A stretch of DNA of 64,000 bases from Curtobacterium citreum (GTDB lineage Bacteria; Actinomycetota; Actinomycetes; Actinomycetales; Microbacteriaceae): contig NZ_VFMQ01000001.1 of the NCBI RefSeq assembly GCF_006715175.1, forward strand, positions 248,001-312,000. Direction: 5' to 3'. The notes under the pieces were generated by a model. The model saw only the letters and a program-made list of their open reading frames with translations, made no database searches and was not told the DNA's origin. The translations under genes and the position numbers were made by a program. Positions 42,377 to 50,770 of the stretch are shown here, piece by piece. Position 1 is the first letter of the stretch. Each line of letters opens with the position of its first letter.

Positions 42377-45300
42377 ATGAGGGGACGAGTCGCGCGGGCC
42401 GGAGTGCTCGCATCGGTGATCACAAAGATCGCGTTGGTCGGGGAGGTCCTGGTCGCGGTGCCGGTGCAAGCACCGGGTACGACCAGGACGCGAACGGCAA
42501 CCCGCTCCGCGGTCTGAACGCGACCTGGTACGACAACGACCGCCTCGCGGGAGCGCCCAAGTCCTACGGGCTCGGCGTCGGAGGCAGCGACGGCTCGATC
42601 AACCAGACCTGGGCCAAGGGCAGCCCGGCAGCAGCCGGCGCCGGCTTCACGACGGACAACTTCTCCGTCCGCCTCACCGGGCTGGTCACCGCACCCCAGG
42701 ACGGGACCTACACGTTCCTGACCAAGTCCGACGACGGCGCCCAGCTCTGGGTCGACGACGTACCGCTCATCGACGACTGGGGCCCCCACTCCGCAACCGA
42801 GACAGCTGCGAACCAGACCGTCACCCTCAAGAAGGGGCAGTCGGTCAAAATCCGGCTGCAGTACCGCGAGGTCACCGTCGACGCATCCCTGGCGCTCGAG
42901 TGAAAGATCAACGGCGGCACCACGACGGTGATCCCGGGAACCGCGTTGACGCCCGACTACGGCCTGGCCACGACGTCGAAGACGGACGATCAGGCGCCGA
43001 CCGGTGTCGCTGGCATCTCGGCATCGCAGATCAGTGGTTCCACGTCCGCGACGGTGTTCGACAAGCCGTGGCTCGGGATGTCCACCGCAACGATCACCGA
43101 CCCGTCAGGACTCGCGTTGAAGGAGACGGCGAGCTACGAGCCCCAGAACTCCGGCTACCTCCGCCAGCTCACGCGCACCCTGCCGGCCCAGGCAGCTGCA
43201 GCTTCGACGAACGCGTACTTCGGTGACACGGAAACGATCAAGGCCGCGTACGGGACAACAGACGGGCAGATCTGTGGCGTGGACGTGTCGACGCCGCAGT
43301 ACGGCCAGTTGAAGACCACCACCGGAGCCATCCCGACGACCGGGAACGCGGTCACGACGTCGTACCTCTACGACATCTGGGGTCGTACCGCAGGAACCAA
43401 GCAGTCCGGGGACGACGACTGGTCCTGCACCGTCTACGACGCCCGCGGCCGCGCGGTGAAGAGCACGACCTCGGCATTCAACGGCCAGCCCGGAACCACC
43501 GCGACCACGTCGTTCTCCGCGGATGGTCTGACCACGGTGGTGACCGACGACGCCGTCGCCGGGTCACCGAACGGATCCAAGATCACCACCGTGTCGAACC
43601 TGCTCGGCCAGGTCACGAAGTACGTGGACGTGTGGGGCACGACGACGACCACGTCCTACGACCAGGCGGGCCGCGTCACCTCGACGCTGGCGGTGACGGC
43701 GGATGGTGTGCAGCACTCGACGGGTCAGTCGTACGACATCGACTCGAAGGTGACGCAGTTCACCGCTGACGGCAAGGTCGTCGCGGTGCCCACCTACCAG
43801 CAGGGTGACGTCACGTCGGTCTCGTACCCGTCCGGGGACGGCAACGCCGGCAACGGCACGTCCGCGACGGTGACCAAGGACGGCGCTGGGCAGCTGATCG
43901 GGTTGGCGTGGTCGTTCCCGAACAACCAGCCGCAGCTCACCGATCAGGTCGTCCGCTCCCAGTCCGGTGACGTCCTGAAGGACACCACCACGCTCGGCGC
44001 AACGTCGAACACGTCGACGTACTCCTACGACACGGCCGGACGGCTCGTGGCCGCGACCATCCCCAGACATCAGATGACGTACGGGTTCGGCCAGGCCGCG
44101 TGCGCTCAGACGGGTGCGGTCGCCGCGGCGGGGAAGAACGGGAACCGGACGTCTTCGTCGGATCAGCTCCTCGACGCTCTCGGGAACCCGGTGGGAGCTG
44201 CGACGCAGGTCGCGTCCTGCTACGACGCCGCGGACCGGTTGATCGGGACGACGGTGACGAACCCGGTTGCCGGAGCAACGCCGGTGAACCAGTCGCTGAC
44301 GGCTTCGCAGCTGGTGTACGACGCGCACGGGAACACCACGAAGCTCGCCGACGAGACGCTCGTCTACGACGGTCAGGACCGGCACGTGCAGACCGTCCTC
44401 GACGACGGGTCGAAGGTCACCTACCTGCGTGATGCGTCTGACCGGATCGTGCAGCGCACCGAGCAGGCAGCAGACGGGACGAAGACCGTGACCCGGTACG
44501 GGTTCACCGGCGACGGCGACACCCCCGACTTCGTCTACGACGGTGCGAGCAAGCTGACCGAGTGGGACCTTCCGCTTGCCGGAGGTGTCACCGTTGAGTA
44601 TCGAAGCAACGCGGCGGTCTGGTCGTATCCGAACAGCCACGGCGATATCACCATCACGACCGACGGTTCTGGAACGATTACAACGCCGACGCTGCCGGTG
44701 TACGACCCGTTCGGCCAGGTCATGGACGAAACCACCAGCCTCTTCGGCACGGTCCGGGCGAATCAGTCAGGGCCAGACACGCAACAAGGGAGCGCCGACT
44801 ACGGCTGGCTCGGCCAGCACCAGAAGCTCACCGAACATCTCGGCTCGATCGCCACGATCGAGATGGGAGCACGACAGTACGTCGCAGCCCTCGGCCGGTT
44901 CCTGCAAGTCGACCCCGTCGAAGGCGGCACCGACGACGACTACGCCTATCCGAATGATCCCGTGAATGACGCCGACATCTCCGGTGAATGGAGCATGTCC
45001 CTTTATAAGCAGAACAGGTGGATCGCTGCTGCGGATATAATCTCCTTTGGTGCTTTCATCCCCGGTCCGATTGGTATTGTCGCATCGATTGCGTCTGCCG
45101 GCCTTGCCCTAGCCGGCGGTTGCTTGTCTTGCGCAGCCCTCAATCTGGCTGGGATCGTCCCAGGCGTGAGGGCGGCGACCTTGGTAACGAAGTCAGCCGG
45201 CCGCGCCGGAAAAATCGCTCGGGCTGCATTGACTGTACAGACAAGACTTCCGGGTATTGGCCGTAACAGCCGTCTCTTCGGGCCCGGTGGATTGCTGAAT

Positions 45301-45447
45301 AGAGGTAGGATACGTCTCGGTTGGAGCTTGGGCAAGAAAAGTGCCGTGAGCAAGAAGTCGCCATTGGTGTGGCGACTTGGACGGGCTGGATCGCACAAGC
45401 ATCCCTTCAGTCATGTCTCGAGCAGCCCATACCACCGAAGGCGTTGA
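42377..45447 (+). pseudogene. Secreted PA14-RHS (YD-repeat) polymorphic toxin gene with two lesions
   Basis: A signal peptide opens at ATG 42377 (MRGRVARAGVLASV, with hydrophobic core to VPVQA). The downstream sequence continues one base out of frame: GYDQDANGNPLRGLNATWYD is in the other frame from about 42475, consistent with a 1-bp loss near 42470. PA14 then runs to DASLALE, where TGA at 42901 replaces an expected Trp before KINGGTTTV. From GTG 42928 an open frame of 839 residues holds YD repeats ([44 protein letters not shown]) and the RHS core end [16 protein letters not shown]. Secretion of the full protein is therefore doubtful. A variable C-terminal module follows. Confidence 0.88.
44985..45447 (+). 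other. Variable C-terminal toxin-like module of the RHS gene
   Basis: Residues about 687-839 of the 839-residue frame. It begins after NDADISGEW, the usual core/tip boundary. A hydrophobic stretch ([18 protein letters not shown]) precedes a basic end ([30 protein letters not shown]). The GC content drops visibly here relative to the core. Such tips carry the toxic activity in RHS proteins; this one resembles no nuclease or deaminase that I can name. Confidence 0.7.
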
Positions 45448-45450
45448 AAC

Positions 45451-45837
45451 TTGAATTCTGTCATCGATTTGCGACGGGCTTGTCTGCCGCACCTCCAAAC
45501 TACTGTCATTGAACATGCGGGTATTGAGCAATGGGAGTTGCATGGTCAAGCTTTCGATCAACGCCTCACACTCAGTCCCCTGGGGGAGAAACAAGTAATA
45601 GTAGCTGCCTTTGATGGCTATATTGTCATCGAAGAACCCCTCGAGCGGGTGTTTGGGCTCTTGGAACACTTCGATGCGAGCGAAATGCGCCCCATGATAG
45701 GGCGCCTAGGGCTCCTGCGAACACCAGAGTTCGTATCCTTTGCGGATGGCTTCGACTTCCCTGTCGATGTACGGCGTGGTCCGCTCCGGCGTCGATTTGT
45801 ATTCGAGGAGTTCTGTCCGGGCGCTGATTCCTGTTGA
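45451..45837 (+). CDS. Candidate immunity protein of the RHS tip
   Basis: 128 residues from TTG 45451, three bases after the RHS stop and preceded by GAAGGCG. Mixed, acidic and soluble: MNSVIDLRRACL, GEKQVIVAAFDGYIVIEE, FDASEMRPMIGRLGLL, VRRGPLRRRFVFEEF. In polymorphic-toxin loci this position is taken by the gene for cognate immunity. No catalytic motif is seen. Assignment rests on position, size and base composition. Confidence 0.65.
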   Translation: MNSVIDLRRACLPHLQTTVIEHAGIEQWELHGQAFDQRLTLSPLGEKQVIVAAFDGYIVIEEPLERVFGLLEHFDASEMRPMIGRLGLLRTPEFVSFADGFDFPVDVRRGPLRRRFVFEEFCPGADSC

Positions 45838-45931
45838 ATGCACATTCGGCTTGCTAGGATGACCTTATAGCGACCTCGTCTCAGGCAGCTGCGCCGATCG
45901 CCGCGACCTGTTCAGCGCGGATTAGTTGCAG

Positions 45932-46741
45932 ATGACCGACGGAAAGAGTGCTGACACGATGAAGATCTCGGAAGCTGCTGACCTTGCTCGACAATCTTCG
46001 GAGCGACAAGTGGTTGATGATCTGTCACTTGATGACTCGCGAACCGTGCGTATCGCAGCGGCGAGCAATCTTTCAGCGTCTGATGCTGCAGGGAAGGTCT
46101 TGCTTTCAGATAAGGACCCGACTGTACGACTCGTGGCGGCGGCCGAAAATCTTGAGCTTCGGCCGCGCCTCTACAGCGTCGCTGGCCAATCATTGGATGA
46201 AGATGTTCGGGCAGTTCTTGCGAGCATGTTCCTCGAGCGCTACGCGCTTTCCCTCCCACCGCGCATTCAATACCGGTTAGCGAAGGACGCGTCGGCAGAA
46301 GTGCAAGGCCGGATGGCGGCAACCACCGATGACAACGACATCTTTGAAAACCTCCTCAAAGATGCAGCGACGAAGGTTCGGGCTTATTGCGCGAGCAATC
46401 CCCGGATCAATAGAGAGCAGATGCAGCGGCTCGTAACTGACCGAACGGCCGAGGTTCGAACTGCGGTGGTCGGCAACGGCTTGCGCTTCCCAGATGAGGC
46501 TCAGCTCATGACATTTGCGGCAGATCGCTCTTCCGCAGTTCGTTGGGCTGTCATCTTCCGAGTAGACCGGCCTCGTGAAGCTCTGCAACTCCTTGCTGCC
46601 GATCCCGACGACTTCAACCGCGAGCACGCAGAAAGAGCGCTTCAGAGTGAACATTTGATCAATGCGCCAGCGGTCGTCAGTGCCGAGCGGGAACGCCGGT
46701 CGCGAGCTGGCACGATCGCTACCTTTCCAGAGTCGAGCTGA
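45932..46741 (+). CDS. HEAT-like repeat protein
   Basis: 269 residues from ATG 45932 (TTG 45926 and ATG 45959 are alternatives). Repeated two-helix units share a D-x-x-x-x-V-R-x-x-(A/V) pattern: DDSRTVRIAAASNL, SDKDPTVRLVAAAENL, DASAEVQGRMAATT, DAATKVRAYCASNP, DRTAEVRTAVVGN and DRSSAVRWAVIF. The fold is a solenoid used for protein binding. It lies in the lower-GC cassette region downstream of the immunity candidate. It could be another immunity or binding protein; no toxin partner is identified. Confidence 0.8.
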   Translation: MTDGKSADTMKISEAADLARQSSERQVVDDLSLDDSRTVRIAAASNLSASDAAGKVLLSDKDPTVRLVAAAENLELRPRLYSVAGQSLDEDVRAVLASMFLERYALSLPPRIQYRLAKDASAEVQGRMAATTDDNDIFENLLKDAATKVRAYCASNPRINREQMQRLVTDRTAEVRTAVVGNGLRFPDEAQLMTFAADRSSAVRWAVIFRVDRPREALQLLAADPDDFNREHAERALQSEHLINAPAVVSAERERRSRAGTIATFPESS

Positions 46742-46791
46742 TGTGCGCGGCGGACTGACCGAGACCGGGAGCAGCCGGTCCCGAGGATGAA

Positions 46792-47133
46792 GTGTGCGGC
46801 GCTCAAGGCTCATCGCTTGAGTGCGGTATCTACAAGGTCGCGCACGGAGATCGTTCATGGTGGCTGGATATCGTTGGAGCAGCTTCGTTTGAGGTTGGCA
46901 AGGCGCTCTCCGTCGGGAATCGCATATACAGCGCTCGAGCACTCGCCCGAATTCCTCGATTCGTGAGAGGTCGACCAGCTAATCGCGTGGCGCGGCATGC
47001 CGTGAGGCTGCGAGCTTACAAATTCAAACGTTACGTGATTCGACCTCATCATTATGCAGATACCGGCTACGGTATCTATCAAAGCGCAAGTTGGGTCCGA
47101 GCCAGAGCGCGCGACGGATTCAAGTATCGGTAG
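46792..47133 (+). CDS. Orphan toxin-tip-like fragment
   Basis: 113 residues from GTG 46792 with poor start context. A hydrophobic segment (WWLDIVGAASFEVGKAL) is followed by a strongly basic end rich in Arg, His and Tyr (RPHHYADTGYGIYQSASW, ARARDGFKYR). This is the layout of RHS tips, including the one at 44985, but no RHS core precedes it. It looks like a displaced tip left after replacement. Followed in 7 bases by a small membrane protein. Confidence 0.55.
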   Translation: MCGAQGSSLECGIYKVAHGDRSWWLDIVGAASFEVGKALSVGNRIYSARALARIPRFVRGRPANRVARHAVRLRAYKFKRYVIRPHHYADTGYGIYQSASWVRARARDGFKYR

Positions 47134-47140
47134 AGTCGAC

Positions 47141-47629
47141 ATGCAAGAAAGAGCGTTGACGAAAATGAGAAAAGACGCAATAGTTCTTCTTGGCCCGGTT
47201 GCCACTCGCTACTCACTTGCAGCATGTGACGCAATGGCAGCGCTAGCCGGTATCGTGCTCGCGCGGCAGATCGGGAATCATCTTCGACTCGAGTGGGTAA
47301 CAGTAGTTCTCTCCGCCATCAGCGTGACAGTCGGAGGCTACATGTTTTGGCGCGCGCTACGAACCGGCGCGGAAGTAGCACGAGACCACCTTGTTATACG
47401 GGGCTTGATTCGGGATAGGCGAATTGCATATGCGACAATCTTTGCCATGCCGCAATCTGAAGATGTCGTATCGTTGCCCTTTATTGGCTGGAATCAACAC
47501 GGCCGCAAACGCTTCTCACCGCTTTTTGCCTTTTGGGTATCTCCGGGTCCGCTCGCTGCGTCGGCGCGACGCGGCGCGATGGAAGCATTGGTTGAACTTG
47601 AAAAGTGTAGGAGCCGTCCTCGCAGGTAG
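47141..47629 (+). CDS. Two-TM protein with PH-like tail, possible immunity
   Basis: 162 residues from ATG 47141. Two membrane helices (about 30-50 and 55-75), then a beta-rich tail: RDHLVIRGLIRDRRIAYATI, VVSLPFIGWNQHGRKRFSPL. It follows the orphan tip by seven bases, the place of an immunity gene. Size and order of elements match the protein at 48379-48867, also 162 residues. Sequence between the two is diverged. Function inferred from position. Confidence 0.65.
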   Translation: MQERALTKMRKDAIVLLGPVATRYSLAACDAMAALAGIVLARQIGNHLRLEWVTVVLSAISVTVGGYMFWRALRTGAEVARDHLVIRGLIRDRRIAYATIFAMPQSEDVVSLPFIGWNQHGRKRFSPLFAFWVSPGPLAASARRGAMEALVELEKCRSRPRR

Positions 47630-47833
47630 GAAGAGCCGTGTCTGTGACGGACGGCGAGCTCCGGTAGAACGCCAAGCTTCGCGCTGCGCAGCACCTATCT
47701 TCAGGTCATTGCCGCAAAAATCGATCGGGCTGCACTGCATTCACGGGTATCGAGTGAAGTCCAATCGAGGAATCGCGAGATATCTACCCCATTATCCTCG
47801 TCTTGGGAGTCGGAACATTGGGCAGCATCGACT

Positions 47834-48208
47834 GTGGCGAAAGTTTGGAAAATTTGGGGGACGCTTTTGGCATTCCAATACCCCTTGATTGCGTTTGACC
47901 TGGACTATCACCCCTACCGCGTTGCCTTTCCTGACATTGCCACGGGTGCCTTCGAGTGGGAACTCGCGCTCGAGGTAGAAATTGCCTTCGATTCTGGTTT
48001 CAAGGAGATGACCATGGTTGCGGAGGCTGGTGGTGTTGTGGAAGTTGCTCTCAGAAGTGAAGACGCAAGCGAATCCTCTTGGCGCGAGACCGCCATACTG
48101 GCCCTGAGGTCTCAGGCAACGAGAAGCCGTACCCAAGTGATCGACGAACAGATCCTGGCTGAAGCGTGTCCCTCGGAGTTGCTCCGACGGATTCAGGAGA
48201 TATGGTAG
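47834..48208 (+). CDS. Hypothetical acidic protein, possibly 5'-truncated
   Basis: 124 residues from GTG 47834: QYPLIAFDLDYHPYRVAFPD, TGAFEWELALEVEIAFDSGF and SELLRRIQEIW. The frame stays open back to 47648 with good coding character (STYLQVIAAKIDRAALHSRV) but no usual start. The true gene may therefore be longer and damaged. It is acidic and of mixed alpha/beta type, as many immunity proteins are. Lower GC than the chromosome around it. Confidence 0.55.
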   Translation: MAKVWKIWGTLLAFQYPLIAFDLDYHPYRVAFPDIATGAFEWELALEVEIAFDSGFKEMTMVAEAGGVVEVALRSEDASESSWRETAILALRSQATRSRTQVIDEQILAEACPSELLRRIQEIW

Positions 48209-48378
48209 ACGACGTGATTCGACACTGACTACCGTTCGTGTGGGTGATTGCTCATGCACAAGAGTTGCCGGAGTGAGTGTTCGCGACTGTGACCAGGGGT
48301 CATGGGAAGGAGGATATCGGTAACTAGGTCAAGTGGGTCCGTTTCGGTGTGGGACTGCAAGATGCTTCCGGGGCGTGG

Positions 48379-48867
48379 ATGGAGAAGCTAGTGCGACGCG
48401 TCGCTCACTCAGGCAACACCGCCCGATGGATTGCGTTGCCGATCTACTCAACTACGTTGTCCGTCATCCTTCTGAAGCTCCTCAGTGGCACCGCGGTGCC
48501 GCGCACTCTTCCGGCCGGGATGATCCTCGGTGTTGTGGTGTCCGCCATGGGGTATTTCCTGGTGAGGAGCCTGTTCATGGGGATCTACATCGACGGGCAG
48601 GTCCTTGTTGTTCGGAGCTGGTTCCGTACGTCACGATGGAATCGTGCTGCGATAACGAGTTGCCGGGTCGTGAGTTACGAAGGCTTCTTGAACGCCGGGA
48701 ACCTCGACGGGAGTGGCCGATTCCTCAAGGTGATGGCTTTCGCCATCAGGGATGACGAGGGGTCAGTCCGCTTGCACCGTTCATTGGGGACGTTGTGCGG
48801 CCCAACCCGTGCCGCACAGCAGACGAGGGAGATCTCTGCTTGGCTGGAGGGTGCCGCGCACCCGTGA
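48379..48867 (+). CDS. Two-TM protein with PH-like tail
   Basis: 162 residues from ATG 48379 (GTG 48349 would add ten). Two helices (ALPIYSTTLSVILLKLL; GMILGVVVSAMGYFLVRSL) then a beta-rich domain (IDGQVLVVRSWFRTSRWNRA, GRFLKVMAFAIRDDEGSVRL). Same architecture and length as 47141-47629, with shared G-x-x-V-x-R-x-x-x-R spacing. Likely a second immunity-type gene from a lost toxin cassette, or an unrelated membrane protein at the island edge. Confidence 0.7.
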   Translation: MEKLVRRVAHSGNTARWIALPIYSTTLSVILLKLLSGTAVPRTLPAGMILGVVVSAMGYFLVRSLFMGIYIDGQVLVVRSWFRTSRWNRAAITSCRVVSYEGFLNAGNLDGSGRFLKVMAFAIRDDEGSVRLHRSLGTLCGPTRAAQQTREISAWLEGAAHP

Positions 48868-49173
48868 CGACCAGGATCAGGCCCGAGAGACCAGTGAGGG
48901 TCGAGCTCGGCTGGGTTCGTCCGTGCCGGGCGACCGGCAGAGAAGGCCTGGTCTGCGGAGTTGTTGAGGTCCTCGCCGACGCCGCGGCGTTGAGCGACGC
49001 GCCGCGCGGATCGCTCTCGCGGTGTGACCCCGACGCCGTGCCCTCGTGGTCCTCCGACCGCAGCAGGCAGTGGTCGATCCCCTCGTCCGGATGACCGAGG
49101 GTGCACCCGTCGGCCAACCCCGTCGGGACCGCGGGCCGACGACCCCCGGGAGCCGACCGGACAGGCTCGGAGC
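48868..49173. other. Gap at the right edge of the toxin island
   Basis: 306 bases. Open frames exist on both strands but none has a good start or family likeness. GC content is back to the chromosomal level. I see no terminator-quality hairpin or tRNA. Confidence 0.45.
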
Positions 49174-49544
49174 ATGAGCACCAGCACGCGCACCACCGTC
49201 CGTCGTTCCGCCGCCCTCGTCGCCGCAGCCGCCTCCATCGGGCTCCTGACCGGCTGCAGCGTCGTCCACCAGCAGCTGGGCGACGCGTGGGCCGTGGGGA
49301 CGCGCCCCGCGAGGTCGACCTCGGCGACCGGAAGACCCGGAAGGCGTCGGACGGCGGATCGCGTTGGACGCGGGAGCTTGTCGTGCTCGCGGAGGACCGG
49401 GCATCGGTCCGGGCGACGCCCGCCGCCGGGGCGACCGCCACCTGCCGGATCCTGCTCGACGGCGGGCGCGAGATCGCCTCCGACACCTCGAGTGCGCCGG
49501 GCGAGCCGGTGCGGTGCTCGGCGACCACGCCGACGTTCGACTGA
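49174..49544 (+). pseudogene. Lipoprotein gene with frameshift
   Basis: ATG 49174 opens a lipoprotein signal with TGC lipobox (SIGLLTGCSVVHQQLGDAWA). At about 49290 the frame degrades to Arg/Ser/Thr runs. One base back, another frame continues as VDLGDRKTRKASDGGSRWTR, ELVVLAEDRASVRATPAAGA, CRILLDGGREIASDTSS, to a stop at 49544. The pattern fits a 1-bp deletion. The layout resembles small MmpS-like secreted proteins. Single lesion; could be a sequencing error. Confidence 0.75.
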
Positions 49545-49558
49545 CGGGGCAGCCGTGC

Positions 49559-50770
49559 TCAGCGCCGCCGCAACCCGAGTCCGAGCACCGCGACCAGGTT
49601 CACCGCGCTGCCGACCAGGAACCCGGTCGTCCCACCCGCGACCCCGGCGACCGGCGCGAGCACGGCCATCAGCACCGCACCCACGACGAACCCCGCGACC
49701 GAGGCCAGCGCCACCGCCCGCGACCGACCGGCCGCGAGCAGGAGCGCCGCCGGGACGAGCCCGACCGTGAACACCCACACGCCGACCATCAGGTACCGCA
49801 GGTCCGCCACGGCTGCCGCCCCCTCGGCCGGGTACACGATCGGCAGGAACCACCCGGCGAGCAGGGCGACGAGTCCGAACACGACCGCGGTCCCGCCCGC
49901 GAAGCCCCCGACGAGCACGGCGGCGCCGCGGGAGCGCAGCGACCCGCCGTCCGTCCGGTGCGCGAAGGCCGGGACGAGCACCTGCCCCAGGGCCTGCCCG
50001 AGCATCGAGGCGGGCGTCGCGAGCGTGAACGCGGCGGCGTAGACCCCGGCCTCGCGCGCGGAGACGCTCACCTGCGCCGCGATCATCGTCAGCTGGAGCA
50101 GGCCGTTCGCGGTGGTCACGGCCAGGACGTTCCACAGCGCGAAGCCGAGCACCCCGGTCGTCGGCTCCGGCGGCCCGGCGGCACGGTTGCCCCGGGGCCA
50201 GCACGCCACCGCGAACACCGTGTAGCCGACGGCCAGGGGGAGCAGCACGAGGGGCTCGAGGCGGGCGACGCACACGGCCACGAGCAGCCCGAGCGCGAGC
50301 ACGCTCGTAACGGTGTCCCACAGCGCGGTCAGCGGCGCACGACCGTAGCCCAGCTGCGCACCCCGCGCGTGGCAGTAGAGGCCGTAGGCCACCACCACCG
50401 CGACGCCGCCGACGACGGTCCACGGCCCGTTGCCCCACGCGATCGCGATCGGCACGGTCAGCGCGGCGAGCACGACGCTCGACACCGCCGTCGCGGCCCC
50501 GAGCAGTCGGTTCACCGCGGCGTCCGACCGGCCGGCCCGGAGCGCCACCGCGAGGTACCGCGACGCCGTGTTCCCCGCCGCGTTCGGCCAGAGCAGCGCC
50601 GCGAAGACCGACAGGGACAGCAGGGCCGTGGTGTGCCCGAGCGTCTCGGTGCCGAACACCCGGCCGACGACGACCGTGACCAGGAGCTTCGCGACCCCCT
50701 GCACCCCGATGCCGACCGTCGCGAGCACCGCGGAGGACGCGACCGCGGTCCCTTCCCCGGAGCGCGTCAC
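49559..50770 (-). CDS. Polysaccharide/lipid flippase (MOP superfamily)
   Basis: 403 residues from GTG 50770, with 12 to 14 hydrophobic helices. Begins VASSAVLATVGIGVQGVAKL, and has GRVFGTETLGHTTALLSLSV, typical of Wzx-like exporters, with a late LRYLMVGVWVFTVGLVPAAL segment. Probably exports a lipid-linked glycan, but no glycosyltransferases are nearby. GTG overlaps the stop of the MATE gene, so they are coupled. Confidence 0.85.
   Translation of the reverse strand: MTRSGEGTAVASSAVLATVGIGVQGVAKLLVTVVVGRVFGTETLGHTTALLSLSVFAALLWPNAAGNTASRYLAVALRAGRSDAAVNRLLGAATAVSSVVLAALTVPIAIAWGNGPWTVVGGVAVVVAYGLYCHARGAQLGYGRAPLTALWDTVTSVLALGLLVAVCVARLEPLVLLPLAVGYTVFAVACWPRGNRAAGPPEPTTGVLGFALWNVLAVTTANGLLQLTMIAAQVSVSAREAGVYAAAFTLATPASMLGQALGQVLVPAFAHRTDGGSLRSRGAAVLVGGFAGGTAVVFGLVALLAGWFLPIVYPAEGAAAVADLRYLMVGVWVFTVGLVPAALLLAAGRSRAVALASVAGFVVGAVLMAVLAPVAGVAGGTTGFLVGSAVNLVAVLGLGLRRR

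Noticed and set aside
47424..47888. Plus ORF in another frame between the island genes
   Set aside because: It crosses the stop of the 47141 gene and reads as low-quality mixed residues; the other frame is smoother.
42377..48867. Integrated prophage or transposon
   Set aside because: No integrase, transposase, terminal repeats or tRNA attachment site are visible; the region is better explained by toxin-cassette turnover.
48675..50438. Minus ORF across 48.7-50.4 kb
   Set aside because: Mostly Arg/Gly/Ala antisense of the lipoprotein fragment and of frames in the flippase gene.
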